Shown: piece after piece, positions 7,815 to 15,473 of the stretch
How the letters are laid out: each line of letters begins with the position of its first letter
How positions within the stretch are numbered: position 1 is the first letter of the stretch
Assembly (NCBI GenBank): GCA_034428715.1
Contig: DAOUHE010000290.1
Coordinates: forward strand, 1-64,000
Direction: 5' to 3'
DNA: 64,000 nt
Origin: Io17-Chloro-G2 sp034428715
GTDB lineage: Bacteria > Chloroflexota > Dehalococcoidia > Lucifugimonadales > UBA3495
The notes under the pieces: model-generated
The model's database searches: none
What the model was told of the DNA's origin: nothing
The model's input: the letters and a program-made list of their open reading frames with translations, nothing else
Program-made: the position numbers and the translations under genes

Positions 7815-8018
7815 CTATTCGACCTGGAGCTCTTGCCCGGCTTGCAATTCCTGCAGCTTATCCACGCCTTTGGCTATGGCGTCTTTAACCAAACTGCGGG
7901 TTTCGCTCCCCGGTTTGGGCGCCAGTAGCAGGCCGATAGCCACACCCGCCAAGGCGCCCAAAGCCAATCCCACTGTAAGATTCAATGCAACGCTAGAATG
8001 GCTGTGATTGTGTCCCAT
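7815..8018 (-). CDS. YtxH-domain small membrane protein
   Basis: The protein has 67 residues. After a His-rich start (MGHNHSHS) there is one glycine- and alanine-rich membrane segment (about 12-32) leading into LLLAPKPGSETRSLV, the signature of YtxH/gas-vesicle-GvpP-like envelope proteins. The remainder is a charged helix. Such proteins are small single-pass membrane proteins often linked to stress, with no known activity. GGGAGG lies ahead of the ATG. It is just upstream of the HerA-partner gene on the same strand, with a 21-base gap, and may be the first gene of that operon. Confidence 0.75.
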   Translation of the reverse strand: MGHNHSHSSVALNLTVGLALGALAGVAIGLLLAPKPGSETRSLVKDAIAKGVDKLQELQAGQELQVE

Positions 8019-8231
8019 ACCCGTCCACCTCCCTCTGCCTGGAATTCCTGTTTGCCACGCGCTCGCAGGGATCGGAATGGTTGCGGAATGTGGCCTGCCC
8101 CACTAGATCATCCTAGCACACCACTATCGACTGAGAAATCCACGGTTGTCAGATTCAGCACCAATCCAACTCGTCTCTAAGGACCCAATGACTCACCAAG
8201 CCTGGGATAGGATCAAAAACCGCTTATCCTG

Positions 8232-8252
8232 AGTCCGTCGAAGAACCTCAAT
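8232..8252 (+). repeat. Diverged R2-like repeat
   Basis: CTGAGTCCGTCGAAGAAC resembles the core of repeat R2. The match is short and uncertain. The surrounding gap 8019-8280 shows nothing else. Confidence 0.3.
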
Positions 8253-8280
8253 TCTGCCAAACAGACCTTTGGCCCCCTCG

Positions 8281-8697
8281 TCAGGCCGGCTTAAATTTCA
8301 CCAGGGTCCACTCGTGGGTAACGTCGTCGTAGACCGCCACCACCGGCATATCCACCTGGAGGTCTTCGTGGGCGCACTCCACAATGTTCGAGATCATCCG
8401 GGGGCCTTCATCCAATTGAATCACACCGTAGACATGGGGAGCGTCGTCGCGGAACGCCGCGTTGGCCACCTGATGGACGATGGTGTAGGTATGGAGACGT
8501 CCTTTTCCGCTGACGGTGGCCCAGCCGATGTCTTGGGAGGCACACCTGGGGCATTCCTCCCGGGGATAGAAGAAGAACTTGTCGCATTTTTGGCAACGGG
8601 GCATTGCCAACTCGTGACGTTGAACTGCCTCCCAAAAGGGTTTGGTTAATTCGGTGCTGAGCGGCCGGGGCAGAGGCTTTCTGTATTCGGTGGTCAT
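8281..8697 (-). CDS. DUF35 OB-fold/zinc-ribbon protein, thiolase partner type
   Basis: The 138-residue protein has an N-terminal helix, a rubredoxin-like zinc ribbon with CQKC and CPRC pairs (about 35-53) and a C-terminal OB-fold with GKGRLHTYTIVHQ. DUF35 proteins work as obligate partners of SCP-x-type thiolases or of enoyl-CoA hydratases in side-chain degradation, and the zinc ribbon holds the complex together. Here the expected thiolase lies immediately upstream but is wrecked (8735-9026), so this gene has lost its local partner. It is itself intact. A second DUF35 gene with an intact thiolase is at 18056-18559. AAGGA precedes the ATG. Confidence 0.88.
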   Translation of the reverse strand: MTTEYRKPLPRPLSTELTKPFWEAVQRHELAMPRCQKCDKFFFYPREECPRCASQDIGWATVSGKGRLHTYTIVHQVANAAFRDDAPHVYGVIQLDEGPRMISNIVECAHEDLQVDMPVVAVYDDVTHEWTLVKFKPA

Positions 8698-8734
8698 TTC
8701 GTTCCTTAATTAATCGAACCTTATTTGGCGAAAC

Positions 8735-9026
8735 TTATTTGGTTGCTTCGGTTCCCAATATGAGCGTGCACATCACGCTCCCGGTACCGCCTCAACCATT
8801 CACCATGGTCAGGTCGTGCTTGGCCACCTGCCGCTCATCGGCCCGCCCCATGACCTGGCGGATACCCTCAATGACGTGGCGGAAGCCTCCGGCCCCGCCC
8901 ACCGGCTGGCCTTCGGAAAGCTGAGCCATTGTAGGTTGTGTCCACCGAATCGAAGAAGGGACCGATCTCGCCCTTCTCGCAGATCCCGGCATCTTCGAGG
9001 CACACGGCCTCAAGAATGGTGTATCA
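8735..9026 (-). pseudogene. Thiolase (SCP-x type) 3' remnant
   Basis: Read on the minus strand, this is the C-terminal quarter of a thiolase-like protein: YTILEAVCLEDAGICEKGEI, GPFFDSVDTTY, then after a frameshift LSEGQPVGGAGGFRHVIEGI and RQVAKHDLTMVNG, ending GGTGSVMCTLILG. In-frame TGA codons lie before YTI and after MVNG. A glycine-rich stretch expected before LSEG is deleted. The frame is continuous with the end of the questin-oxidase-like gene, whose last residues VEFYD look like the thiolase xxYDC motif. A deletion therefore probably fused the two genes. DUF35, the usual thiolase partner, follows downstream. Confidence 0.8.
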
Positions 9027-10073
9027 ATCATAAAATTCGACCGGGCCCACCCGTTCGGCTGCATCTCTGGCTGCCACCAAGTAAACCGGCTTGGGGTTGA
9101 AGGAGTACTCCCGGAGGCAGGCTTCGGTGAATTTTATGCTGTGGGCGCCACCTGCCGCAACCGCCCGGTCTGTTAATTCTTCCTGGTCTTCGATCGGAAT
9201 GGCCAGTTCCGAAGTGTCCAACGGGGGAGCGGCCGAGTACCAGGAGTAGATGGAGGCGCAGGCCTGCCAGGCGTATCGTGCGGCCAGACGAGAGGACTCT
9301 TCGGTGAGGTAGGGAGCTATGTTCCGCAGGGCGCTAGGAGCGGTAACCGTGTGGACGAACGCTATGAGGTTTTTCTGATTGGCAAGGTAGACCCCGGCGA
9401 AGGTTTCGGTAAGGTTGGAGATAAACGCGGATAAGTCCCCTTCGGTGTCTACCAGGTCTATTGTCACGGCAAACTTCGGGTGGTCATCCAGGCCCATGAC
9501 CTGATTGCTAATCCCTCCCCCACCATCGAAATCAGGGCCGTGTAACCGGTCAACTTGCTCAACCGCCGACCTTGGGGAGAATCCGGAATTAAATGGCGAA
9601 GGGCTCCCCGGCAGTACCTGGTAACGTGCTGCCCAATACCCTAATCCCTGAGCCAACTCGTGTAACCGCTGGGGTGTTTCGACGGCCGATAGGCTGCGGG
9701 CGGCGTGGCTGGTCCGAAGCAGGCCATGGGTTGCCGCAGCCATGACGGCCGGCGCCAGATGCGGCACCCACTGGCTTAGCACGTCTTGCCAAGGCGCCTC
9801 CTCCAACTCCCGGTCGAAAAAAGCAGTCCAATCGCTGAGGCGGCTACTATCTCCCAGGGACTCGCGCCAGTCGGAACGGGAGATGGGGGTGGTGGGCTTG
9901 GGGTGGTCTATCAAACCGCTCTTGTAGTTTTCTACCCAGGGTAGCACCGCCTCGTCCCGTCCCAATTTAAACAGGGCTTCGGCGGCCATCGGTCCGTGAT
10001 TAGCGTTCCCGTTGGCTCGCTCGGTGCCAAAGGGGCTGAGAAGGTCCAGCATCTCATCGATGGTGATACTCAT
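9024..10073 (-). CDS. Questin-oxidase-like protein (DUF4243)
   Basis: The 349-residue protein resembles the questin oxidase family, Baeyer-Villiger-type enzymes of fungal anthraquinone metabolism that also have bacterial members of unknown role. Supporting segments are the N-terminal NHGPMAAEALFKLGRDE (25-41), a WVPHLAPAVMAAATHGLLRT stretch and a C-terminal HSIKFTEACLREY. The last residues, VGPVEFYD, do not fit the family and instead match a thiolase motif that continues past the stop. The authentic C-terminus may therefore have been lost when a deletion joined it to a thiolase gene. AGGAG lies seven bases before the ATG. Whether the product still works is unclear. Confidence 0.65.
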   Translation of the reverse strand: MSITIDEMLDLLSPFGTERANGNANHGPMAAEALFKLGRDEAVLPWVENYKSGLIDHPKPTTPISRSDWRESLGDSSRLSDWTAFFDRELEEAPWQDVLSQWVPHLAPAVMAAATHGLLRTSHAARSLSAVETPQRLHELAQGLGYWAARYQVLPGSPSPFNSGFSPRSAVEQVDRLHGPDFDGGGGISNQVMGLDDHPKFAVTIDLVDTEGDLSAFISNLTETFAGVYLANQKNLIAFVHTVTAPSALRNIAPYLTEESSRLAARYAWQACASIYSWYSAAPPLDTSELAIPIEDQEELTDRAVAAGGAHSIKFTEACLREYSFNPKPVYLVAARDAAERVGPVEFYD

Positions 10074-10131
10074 GGCATTACTCCTGCGTCGCCCAAAAGC
10101 CGCCCTGCTTGAATGGGTTTTTCCCTGTGGA

Positions 10132-10533
10132 TCACCTGGCCTTCGGCGGTCCTTCGATGCCTATTTCTTTGCAGATCTTGCCGTCGCGCATCTCAAAGAT
10201 ATGGGTCAAGCGCATTTCCCCCTTGGACCCCGGTGGCAAGGGGATAAAGCTGTCTTTGGCCACCTGGAAGGTTACGATGCTGTCATCCACAACCCTATCT
10301 TCCGTGGCGAACCGGTCCAAGGTATGGAATTCCACTTGGCTCAACACCGAAAATATCTCACGGTAATTGGCCGCCACGGCCTCTTTCCCCTTGATGACCA
10401 GATTTCTGCTGGGAGCCTCCCATACGATATCGTCGGTATACAACTCCAAAGCGGCTTCGATACGGCCCGCTGCCTCGCTGCCGAAGTGGGCTTCAACCAC
10501 CGCCAGATTGGCCGGGATCATCTTTTCGTCCAT
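10132..10533 (-). CDS. SnoaL-like / NTF2-fold protein
   Basis: This is a 133-residue single-domain protein of the SnoaL/NTF2-like fold. Its pattern is an N-terminal helix, ALELYTDDIVWEAP (27-40), a second helix with GKEAVAANYREIF, then beta strands ending in HIFEMRDGKICKE. Family members act as small-molecule isomerases, cyclases or hydrolases, or only as binding modules, so the name gives no reaction. It lies on the same strand between the CoA-transferase pair and the questin-oxidase-like gene. It may serve the same catabolic operon. GAGGG is placed just before the ATG. Confidence 0.75.
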   Translation of the reverse strand: MDEKMIPANLAVVEAHFGSEAAGRIEAALELYTDDIVWEAPSRNLVIKGKEAVAANYREIFSVLSQVEFHTLDRFATEDRVVDDSIVTFQVAKDSFIPLPPGSKGEMRLTHIFEMRDGKICKEIGIEGPPKAR

Positions 10534-10555
10534 ACCACCCTCTTAAGCCTGGTCC

Positions 10556-11836
10556 CTAAATCACGCCGGATTCGGCGAGGATAGTCAGTTCGGCTAGACT
10601 CAGCCTCAGTTCCCCGCAGAATATCTCTTGATTGTGCTCGCCAACCAAAGGGGCCCGGCGGGAGATACGCCACGGCGAGCCGTTGTATACGGCGGCCGCT
10701 CCGGGATAGGTGAAACTGCGGCCCAATTCCGGATGTTCAACCTCAACGAAGAATTCCCTGTCTTGCAGGTGGGCATCGCCCATCAGGTCGTCCATGGAGC
10801 GAATGGCACCCCAGGGGAAGTCCCTTTCCTGACCGCCTTGCCAGAGTTCATCCTGGGGCATATTGCTACAGAAATTCGACAACACTTCGGCGATGTGAAT
10901 GCCGTTTTCCTGGAGTACTGCCAGATCTTTATACTTTTCATCAAGCAGATCATCCGCCAAGCCGTACTCATCCATCCACTTGGCCAGCGTATTCAACCGG
11001 GCCGGGGTCAAGTTGCTGCCCGACCGGGTCAGATTCACCCAACCTCCGCCCTTGGTTGCCATCTGAATCCTGGTGGAATAATCCACGGAAGCGTGCCGTC
11101 CCGTGTGCCGCTGCACCACCTGACCAGTGGAGAGGTATATGGCGATGGCTCCCTCGGTGGTCAACGCGCAGGCTTCGTGGACCGATGAGTCGATGTATTG
11201 GCCCTCTCCCGTCATATCCCGGTAATACAGGGCTGACATTATCCCCATATAGGTGTAGTGGCCGGCTATATGCCAGGCATTTCCCCCGCCGGGAGCAATG
11301 GGAGGAGCATCTGGAATATCTTCTGTATCGTACCCCGAGGACGCCATTTGGCCCCCGCCTGCCAGGTGAAGCAGGTCCGAGGTCAGGTAGTCTTTCCATG
11401 GGCCCGTCTGGCCGAAGGGCGTCAGCGAGCACATTATGAGCCCGGAGTTCAACCGGGACAGGTTCTCGTACCCCAGACCAATGGAGTCCAGGTAACCGGG
11501 CTTGAACGTCTCCAGGATAATATCGCAGCTTGGCACCAACCGCTGGAATAGCACCGACCCCTCGGCGGACTCCAAATTCAGCGTGATGCCCCGTTTCGAC
11601 GTGTTGTAATGCCAAAACGACAGGCTGCGCTCCCGGTGCGGGATGTCGTCCAGAAAGGGCCCGACTGAGCGGGTATTCTGTCCTCCGGGAGGCTCGATCT
11701 TTATGACATCCGCACCCAGGTCGCCCATCAGTTTGCCGCAGAATTGCCCTTTCTCGTCGGAAAGCTCCAGCACCCGCAAGCCCGACAGCGGGCCCGGCAT
11801 GTGGCCATTGGTGATCTTGGAGGCGTCTTGGGTCAT
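10556..11836 (-). CDS. Class III CoA-transferase (CaiB/BaiF), non-canonical subunit
   Basis: This CaiB/BaiF family protein has 426 residues when started at the ATG at 11836, which overlaps the upstream stop as ATGA. An upstream in-frame ATG would add 68 residues that lie inside the neighbouring gene and look like frame-shadow sequence. The N-terminal Rossmann-like core (GLRVLELSDEKGQFCGKLMG, DVIKIEPPGG, NTSKRGITLNL) is intact. Aligning the segment before MTGEGQ with the upstream paralog puts His189 where that protein has Asp178, the family's catalytic Asp. The pair may form a heterodimer in which this subunit is structural, as known for some two-gene class III transferases. The substrate is unknown. 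Confidence 0.85.
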   Translation of the reverse strand: MTQDASKITNGHMPGPLSGLRVLELSDEKGQFCGKLMGDLGADVIKIEPPGGQNTRSVGPFLDDIPHRERSLSFWHYNTSKRGITLNLESAEGSVLFQRLVPSCDIILETFKPGYLDSIGLGYENLSRLNSGLIMCSLTPFGQTGPWKDYLTSDLLHLAGGGQMASSGYDTEDIPDAPPIAPGGGNAWHIAGHYTYMGIMSALYYRDMTGEGQYIDSSVHEACALTTEGAIAIYLSTGQVVQRHTGRHASVDYSTRIQMATKGGGWVNLTRSGSNLTPARLNTLAKWMDEYGLADDLLDEKYKDLAVLQENGIHIAEVLSNFCSNMPQDELWQGGQERDFPWGAIRSMDDLMGDAHLQDREFFVEVEHPELGRSFTYPGAAAVYNGSPWRISRRAPLVGEHNQEIFCGELRLSLAELTILAESGVI

Positions 11837-13161
11837 TTTAAGGCCTCCTCTACGTATTTGAACTTGGGCATCTCTTTGGGCCACAGGGTACCGTCTTCGT
11901 ACCCGGCCAGCACATCTTCGTGACTCTCCCCCAGCAGGTCTTCCAATATCTCGCGGTTGTGGTGACCAATATTGGGTGGTGGGCCGCTGACCACGGCGGG
12001 AGACTTTGATAGTTTGAAGGGGGCATTTTGGAATTTCCACGGTCCCAGCATGGGATGATCCATGGGGACATACATGTCTCGTTGCCGTAATTGGGCGTCA
12101 TGCTCCACCCGGTCCTCGGAGCTTTGCACCGGCATCGCCCGGACACCAGCGTTTTGGCACAGGGTCGTGAGTTCGTACTTCTCCAGGGTCGCGGTCCACT
12201 TTTCGATTCCCTGGTCCAATTCTTCTTGGTGCTTAATCCGGCCGTCCAGGGTGTCAAACTTAGATGCGATTGCCCAGGCTGGATCACCCATCAGCCCGGT
12301 CAAATTTTTCCATTCGTCATCGCTGAAGCAGGCGATGACGCACCAGTCGTTATAATTCCCGCCCTTGGTGCGGTACGAGTTGTGGGGAACGGCCGTTGGG
12401 CCGCGGTAATTGTGGGCCAGGGGAGCCCCCGGCCAAACCGTCCGGTTTCCGGGAGGATATCCCTCTCGCCGGGATTCCCTGCCGTTGACCGTGCGGTCCA
12501 GGAAGGCCGACCCGGTAAGGGTGATGCCGGTTATCATCTGGGAAAGGTCTACGTGTTGACCCTTGCCGGTGGCGTTACGGTGCCGCAGGGCGGTCAGCGC
12601 GCACATGGCGCCGTACATGCCCCCGGTATCGTCCAAGTAGGACCAGCCCCAACCCGCGGGAGGTTCTCCGGGCAGGCCGGAAAGAAATGTCAGGCCTGAC
12701 AGGGCCGCCGCGGCTGGGCCCATGGTGCCATAATAGTGATGCCTGCCGGTGTGGCCGAAACCAGCCATGGAGACATAAACAATGTCGGGACGCAGCTTCC
12801 GCAACTCGTCGTAGCCCAGCCCCCATCTCTCCATGATGCGGGAGCTGAAGTTCTCTATTACCACGTCGGACACAGATATGAGCTGTTTCAGCAGTTCCAG
12901 ACCCTTGGGGGTCCGGACGTTGACGGTGATGCCGCGCTTGGTGGCGTTGGTGTCGGCGAACTGCCCGGTGGAGTTGGGTCCCGGCTCCACCCCTTTGGGA
13001 ACGGTGAAGCGGTTCTGGCGCAGCATGTCCATGTTTTCCGGCCATTCGACCTTGATGACTTCCGCGCCAAAGGTCCCCAGCCAGCGTGCGGCCCAGGGAC
13101 CGGCCCGCACCCAGGTGAAGTCAACTACGCGGATGCCTTCCAGTGGACGTGGTAGGGCCAT
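11833..13161 (-). CDS. Class III CoA-transferase (CaiB/BaiF), catalytic subunit
   Basis: The 442-residue protein is a standard CaiB/BaiF-family CoA-transferase, moving CoA between two carboxylic acids through an aspartyl-CoA thioester. Family marks are the N-terminal GIRVVDFTWVRAGPWAARWL, EVIKVEWP, NATKRGITVNV and SYLDDTGG, where Asp178 fits the nucleophile. NATGKGQHVDLS follows at the expected distance. Its stop overlaps the start of the next CoA-transferase gene by ATGA, so the two are made together. The region also carries FAH, monooxygenase and oxidoreductase genes, which suggests activation of an organic acid for degradation. GAGAGG is the likely ribosome-binding site. Confidence 0.9.
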   Translation of the reverse strand: MALPRPLEGIRVVDFTWVRAGPWAARWLGTFGAEVIKVEWPENMDMLRQNRFTVPKGVEPGPNSTGQFADTNATKRGITVNVRTPKGLELLKQLISVSDVVIENFSSRIMERWGLGYDELRKLRPDIVYVSMAGFGHTGRHHYYGTMGPAAAALSGLTFLSGLPGEPPAGWGWSYLDDTGGMYGAMCALTALRHRNATGKGQHVDLSQMITGITLTGSAFLDRTVNGRESRREGYPPGNRTVWPGAPLAHNYRGPTAVPHNSYRTKGGNYNDWCVIACFSDDEWKNLTGLMGDPAWAIASKFDTLDGRIKHQEELDQGIEKWTATLEKYELTTLCQNAGVRAMPVQSSEDRVEHDAQLRQRDMYVPMDHPMLGPWKFQNAPFKLSKSPAVVSGPPPNIGHHNREILEDLLGESHEDVLAGYEDGTLWPKEMPKFKYVEEALK

Positions 13162-13397
13162 ATCATGCGCCTCTCAAAACGGAGAATTACAACGTGGGGA
13201 TGGCCAGAAAGATTGATTAATCGGGTCCGCGCCGCCACTCGGCAAAACCGCAGTTGACCCAGACACTCACCCCCGGCCAATGCCGTCAGGATATTTGGGA
13301 GTGTAGTATTCGCCCAGGCAACTGTCAACACGAACGGAGCCGGCCAAAATTGGATTGCCGGAGCCCGTTACAATAACCTTTTCGGTCCGGTGAAAGG

Positions 13398-14435
13398 TCA
13401 CAAAGGCAAGTAAACCGCCTGGCCCGTCTGGGCGCTGCGGGCCACCGCTTCGGTCCATTCCATGTAGTGGACACCGGTCTCAAAGGCCACCATATCCACT
13501 TGCTCCGTGCCGCGGATGGCGTTGGTGAACTGCTCTTCCACCCGGTAATGGGCTTGATCCTCAGGGGGATTCGGGACCTCGGTAAGACCGGAGTCGCCCC
13601 GCTTGCCAGCGAAGATGTTTTGCTGGGCGTCCACGTGGATGGTACCTTCCGAACCGTAGATCCACGTATGGTTTCCATTGGAATGCCCGGTGGTGGCGCT
13701 CATGCGCATGTGGACCTGTGCGCCGTTGGACAACTCATACAGGATATCGATGTGGTCTGGAATGCCCACCGATACCAGTTCTCCAGAGGCGTTGCGGCGG
13801 TAGGGGACTTGGGTCTTGGACATGGCCATGACCCTGTTGCCCCGGCCGAACCATCGCATCAGCGATTCATAGGAAGCCCCGATATTCAACGTGTTGTATC
13901 CGCTCAATTCCCAGTCGTGGCGCCAATGGAGATCGCCGCCGTAGTCGGGGAACCGGTTCTGCAGCGCCTGCATGTCCACCGACAAGATCTCCCCCAGGAA
14001 TCCTTCGCCGATCATCTTTTTCAGCACGTTGTCGGTCTTGTAGGTTGTGGATGTGGGTGTCAGCTGGCAGACCAGATCGGGATGGGCCCGGGATGCCGCC
14101 AGCATGTCCCGCGCTTCCTGGGCGTTGTTGGCCATGCGTGCCTCGGTGAGCACGTGCTTTCCCGCTTCCAGGGCCGCCAGTACCAATGTCCGGTGCATGT
14201 ATGGCCAGGTGCCGATACATATGGCATTTATGGACTTGTCTTCCAGCAGTTCCTGCCAGCCACCATAGACCTCGGGGATCTTGAACTGGTCGGCCACGGC
14301 CCGGCCGGACTCGACAGACCGGTTAGCCACGGCCGCTATCTCAACGCCGTCAACCTTTTGAAATCCCGGAATGTGGCGGTTACGGACGTTTCCGCCGGCG
14401 CCGATCAGTCCTACTCGAATTTCATCACCGGCCAT
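13398..14435 (-). CDS. Gfo/Idh/MocA-family oxidoreductase
   Basis: At 345 residues this is a typical NAD(P)-dependent Gfo/Idh/MocA oxidoreductase acting on sugars, inositols or related alcohols. The N-terminal dinucleotide fold has GLIGAGGNVRNRHIPGF (9-25). The usual E-K-P motif after KHVL reads E98-A-R100, a variant that places Arg near the catalytic Lys position. The C-terminal half is the beta-sheet substrate domain (YELSNGAQVHMRMS, YGSEGTIHVD). GGAGG precedes the ATG. It is upstream of the CoA-transferase pair on the same strand but 236 bases away. The substrate cannot be read from the sequence. Confidence 0.87.
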   Translation of the reverse strand: MAGDEIRVGLIGAGGNVRNRHIPGFQKVDGVEIAAVANRSVESGRAVADQFKIPEVYGGWQELLEDKSINAICIGTWPYMHRTLVLAALEAGKHVLTEARMANNAQEARDMLAASRAHPDLVCQLTPTSTTYKTDNVLKKMIGEGFLGEILSVDMQALQNRFPDYGGDLHWRHDWELSGYNTLNIGASYESLMRWFGRGNRVMAMSKTQVPYRRNASGELVSVGIPDHIDILYELSNGAQVHMRMSATTGHSNGNHTWIYGSEGTIHVDAQQNIFAGKRGDSGLTEVPNPPEDQAHYRVEEQFTNAIRGTEQVDMVAFETGVHYMEWTEAVARSAQTGQAVYLPL

Positions 14436-14644
14436 AAAAAGCCTCCAAATTTAGTCAAATTGGACGTTCTATACGAAAGAAGAAAAGGCCGGTGCAGCCG
14501 CCGGCAATCTCCGTACACGGGTGGTGGAACGATGTCGAGTGTAGTCAAAGGTCAAAAGGGTGTCAACCGTTTGGTGGATTGAGCAACGAGTGGGGTTGGC
14601 GGACTCGCCAAACACGTTGGGATGATCTGGCATTTCGCAGGTGG

Positions 14645-15052
14645 TTACCAGTCTGGCTGCCGGACTTCTAGACCGGGAACGCGATTAAATTCTCTGATGT
14701 TGTCTGTAAGAACCGCGTATCCGTAGGACAATGCGGTCGCTGCAATTATAGCGTCGTGGGAACCGATGGCCTGCCCGGAGGCCGCCAGCGCCGCCCAGAT
14801 TTCAGCGTGAACCCTGGCTACCCTCAAATCAAATGCCAAGACCGGGAGTCTCTCAAGAACCGCCTCAACAAAGGCTTCGCCTCTTATGCGGCGCTGGGAT
14901 GAAATTGATCTTAGGACACCGACCAGTATCTCTGCTGCCGTTATGGCAGCCAATGCCATCGGCTCGTTAAATGCAACGACGGTCAAATCACTGATTGGCC
15001 GTCTCTGACGTTCTATATTGATAAGGACGCTGGTGTCGATTAATTGGGCCAT
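14645..15052 (-). CDS. PIN-domain toxin, VapC type
   Basis: This 135-residue PIN-domain protein has the four acidic residues of VapC endoribonucleases: Asp6 in LIDTSVLI, Glu41 in AAEILVG, Asp100 in GSHDAIIAA and Asp117 in LTDNIREF. VapC toxins cut tRNA or rRNA and are held inactive by an antitoxin made from the gene just upstream. Here that gene, a Phd/YefM-like antitoxin, overlaps the toxin start by 13 bases. The protein is complete for the family, so the module is probably functional. The gap 14436-14644 before it, between the toxin and the oxidoreductase gene, shows no feature. Confidence 0.9.
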   Translation of the reverse strand: MAQLIDTSVLINIERQRRPISDLTVVAFNEPMALAAITAAEILVGVLRSISSQRRIRGEAFVEAVLERLPVLAFDLRVARVHAEIWAALAASGQAIGSHDAIIAATALSYGYAVLTDNIREFNRVPGLEVRQPDW

Positions 15053-15309
15053 TGAGGTGCTTCTAATTTGGGTTGGGAGGCCTGAATAGCCTCCAGGTCA
15101 TCGGCGAAGCCTTCACCGACTGGGGTTAATTTACCCAGGGCTTCCGCAAGTTCACCTAGAGTAACTCCCGGCTTGGGGCCAATTGGCGCCAGGGTTGCGA
15201 TGGGCTCACCTTTCCGTTGTATTACGAAGGTCTCGCCCTTGTACCGTACCCGGTTCAAGATGTCGGATAGGGACCTGGCCAGGTCCGTGGCAGTTATAAC
15301 TGTTTCCAA
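15040..15309 (-). CDS. Antitoxin, Phd/YefM type, paired with VapC
   Basis: The 89-residue protein starts with METVITATDLARSLSDILNR and continues FVIQRKGEPIATLAP, the classic Phd/YefM DNA-binding half that recognises the operon operator. The C-terminal half (after about residue 50) is acidic and proline-rich, as expected for the flexible segment that wraps the toxin. Its last 13 bases overlap the VapC toxin gene, and the antitoxin-first order is typical. Autorepression is likely. A/T-rich sequence at 15310-15380 probably holds the promoter and operator, but I see no clear inverted repeat. Confidence 0.88.
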   Translation of the reverse strand: METVITATDLARSLSDILNRVRYKGETFVIQRKGEPIATLAPIGPKPGVTLGELAEALGKLTPVGEGFADDLEAIQASQPKLEAPQWPN

Positions 15310-15473
15310 TTCAACACCTTTGGGTCATTTAATCATAGAATCTTAGAATATTTTAATCTGATTAACGGTTTTAGGCAATTCTAGTGGGTCCGTGCCACCA
15401 TGTTTCCGTTTGTAAATCTCCTGGCCATCGCCGATAATACGCCATGCCTATTATCGTCACGCTTGGAGGTCAC

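Noticed and set aside
8735..9026. A TGA where thiolases have Cys (FYD-TGA-YTI) as a second selenocysteine site
   Set aside because: The same remnant has a frameshift and a second TGA at a non-Cys position, so it is a pseudogene and not a selenoprotein.
13467..14582. A 371-codon plus-strand ORF
   Set aside because: It is the antisense shadow of the Gfo/Idh/MocA gene; no protein family is recognisable.
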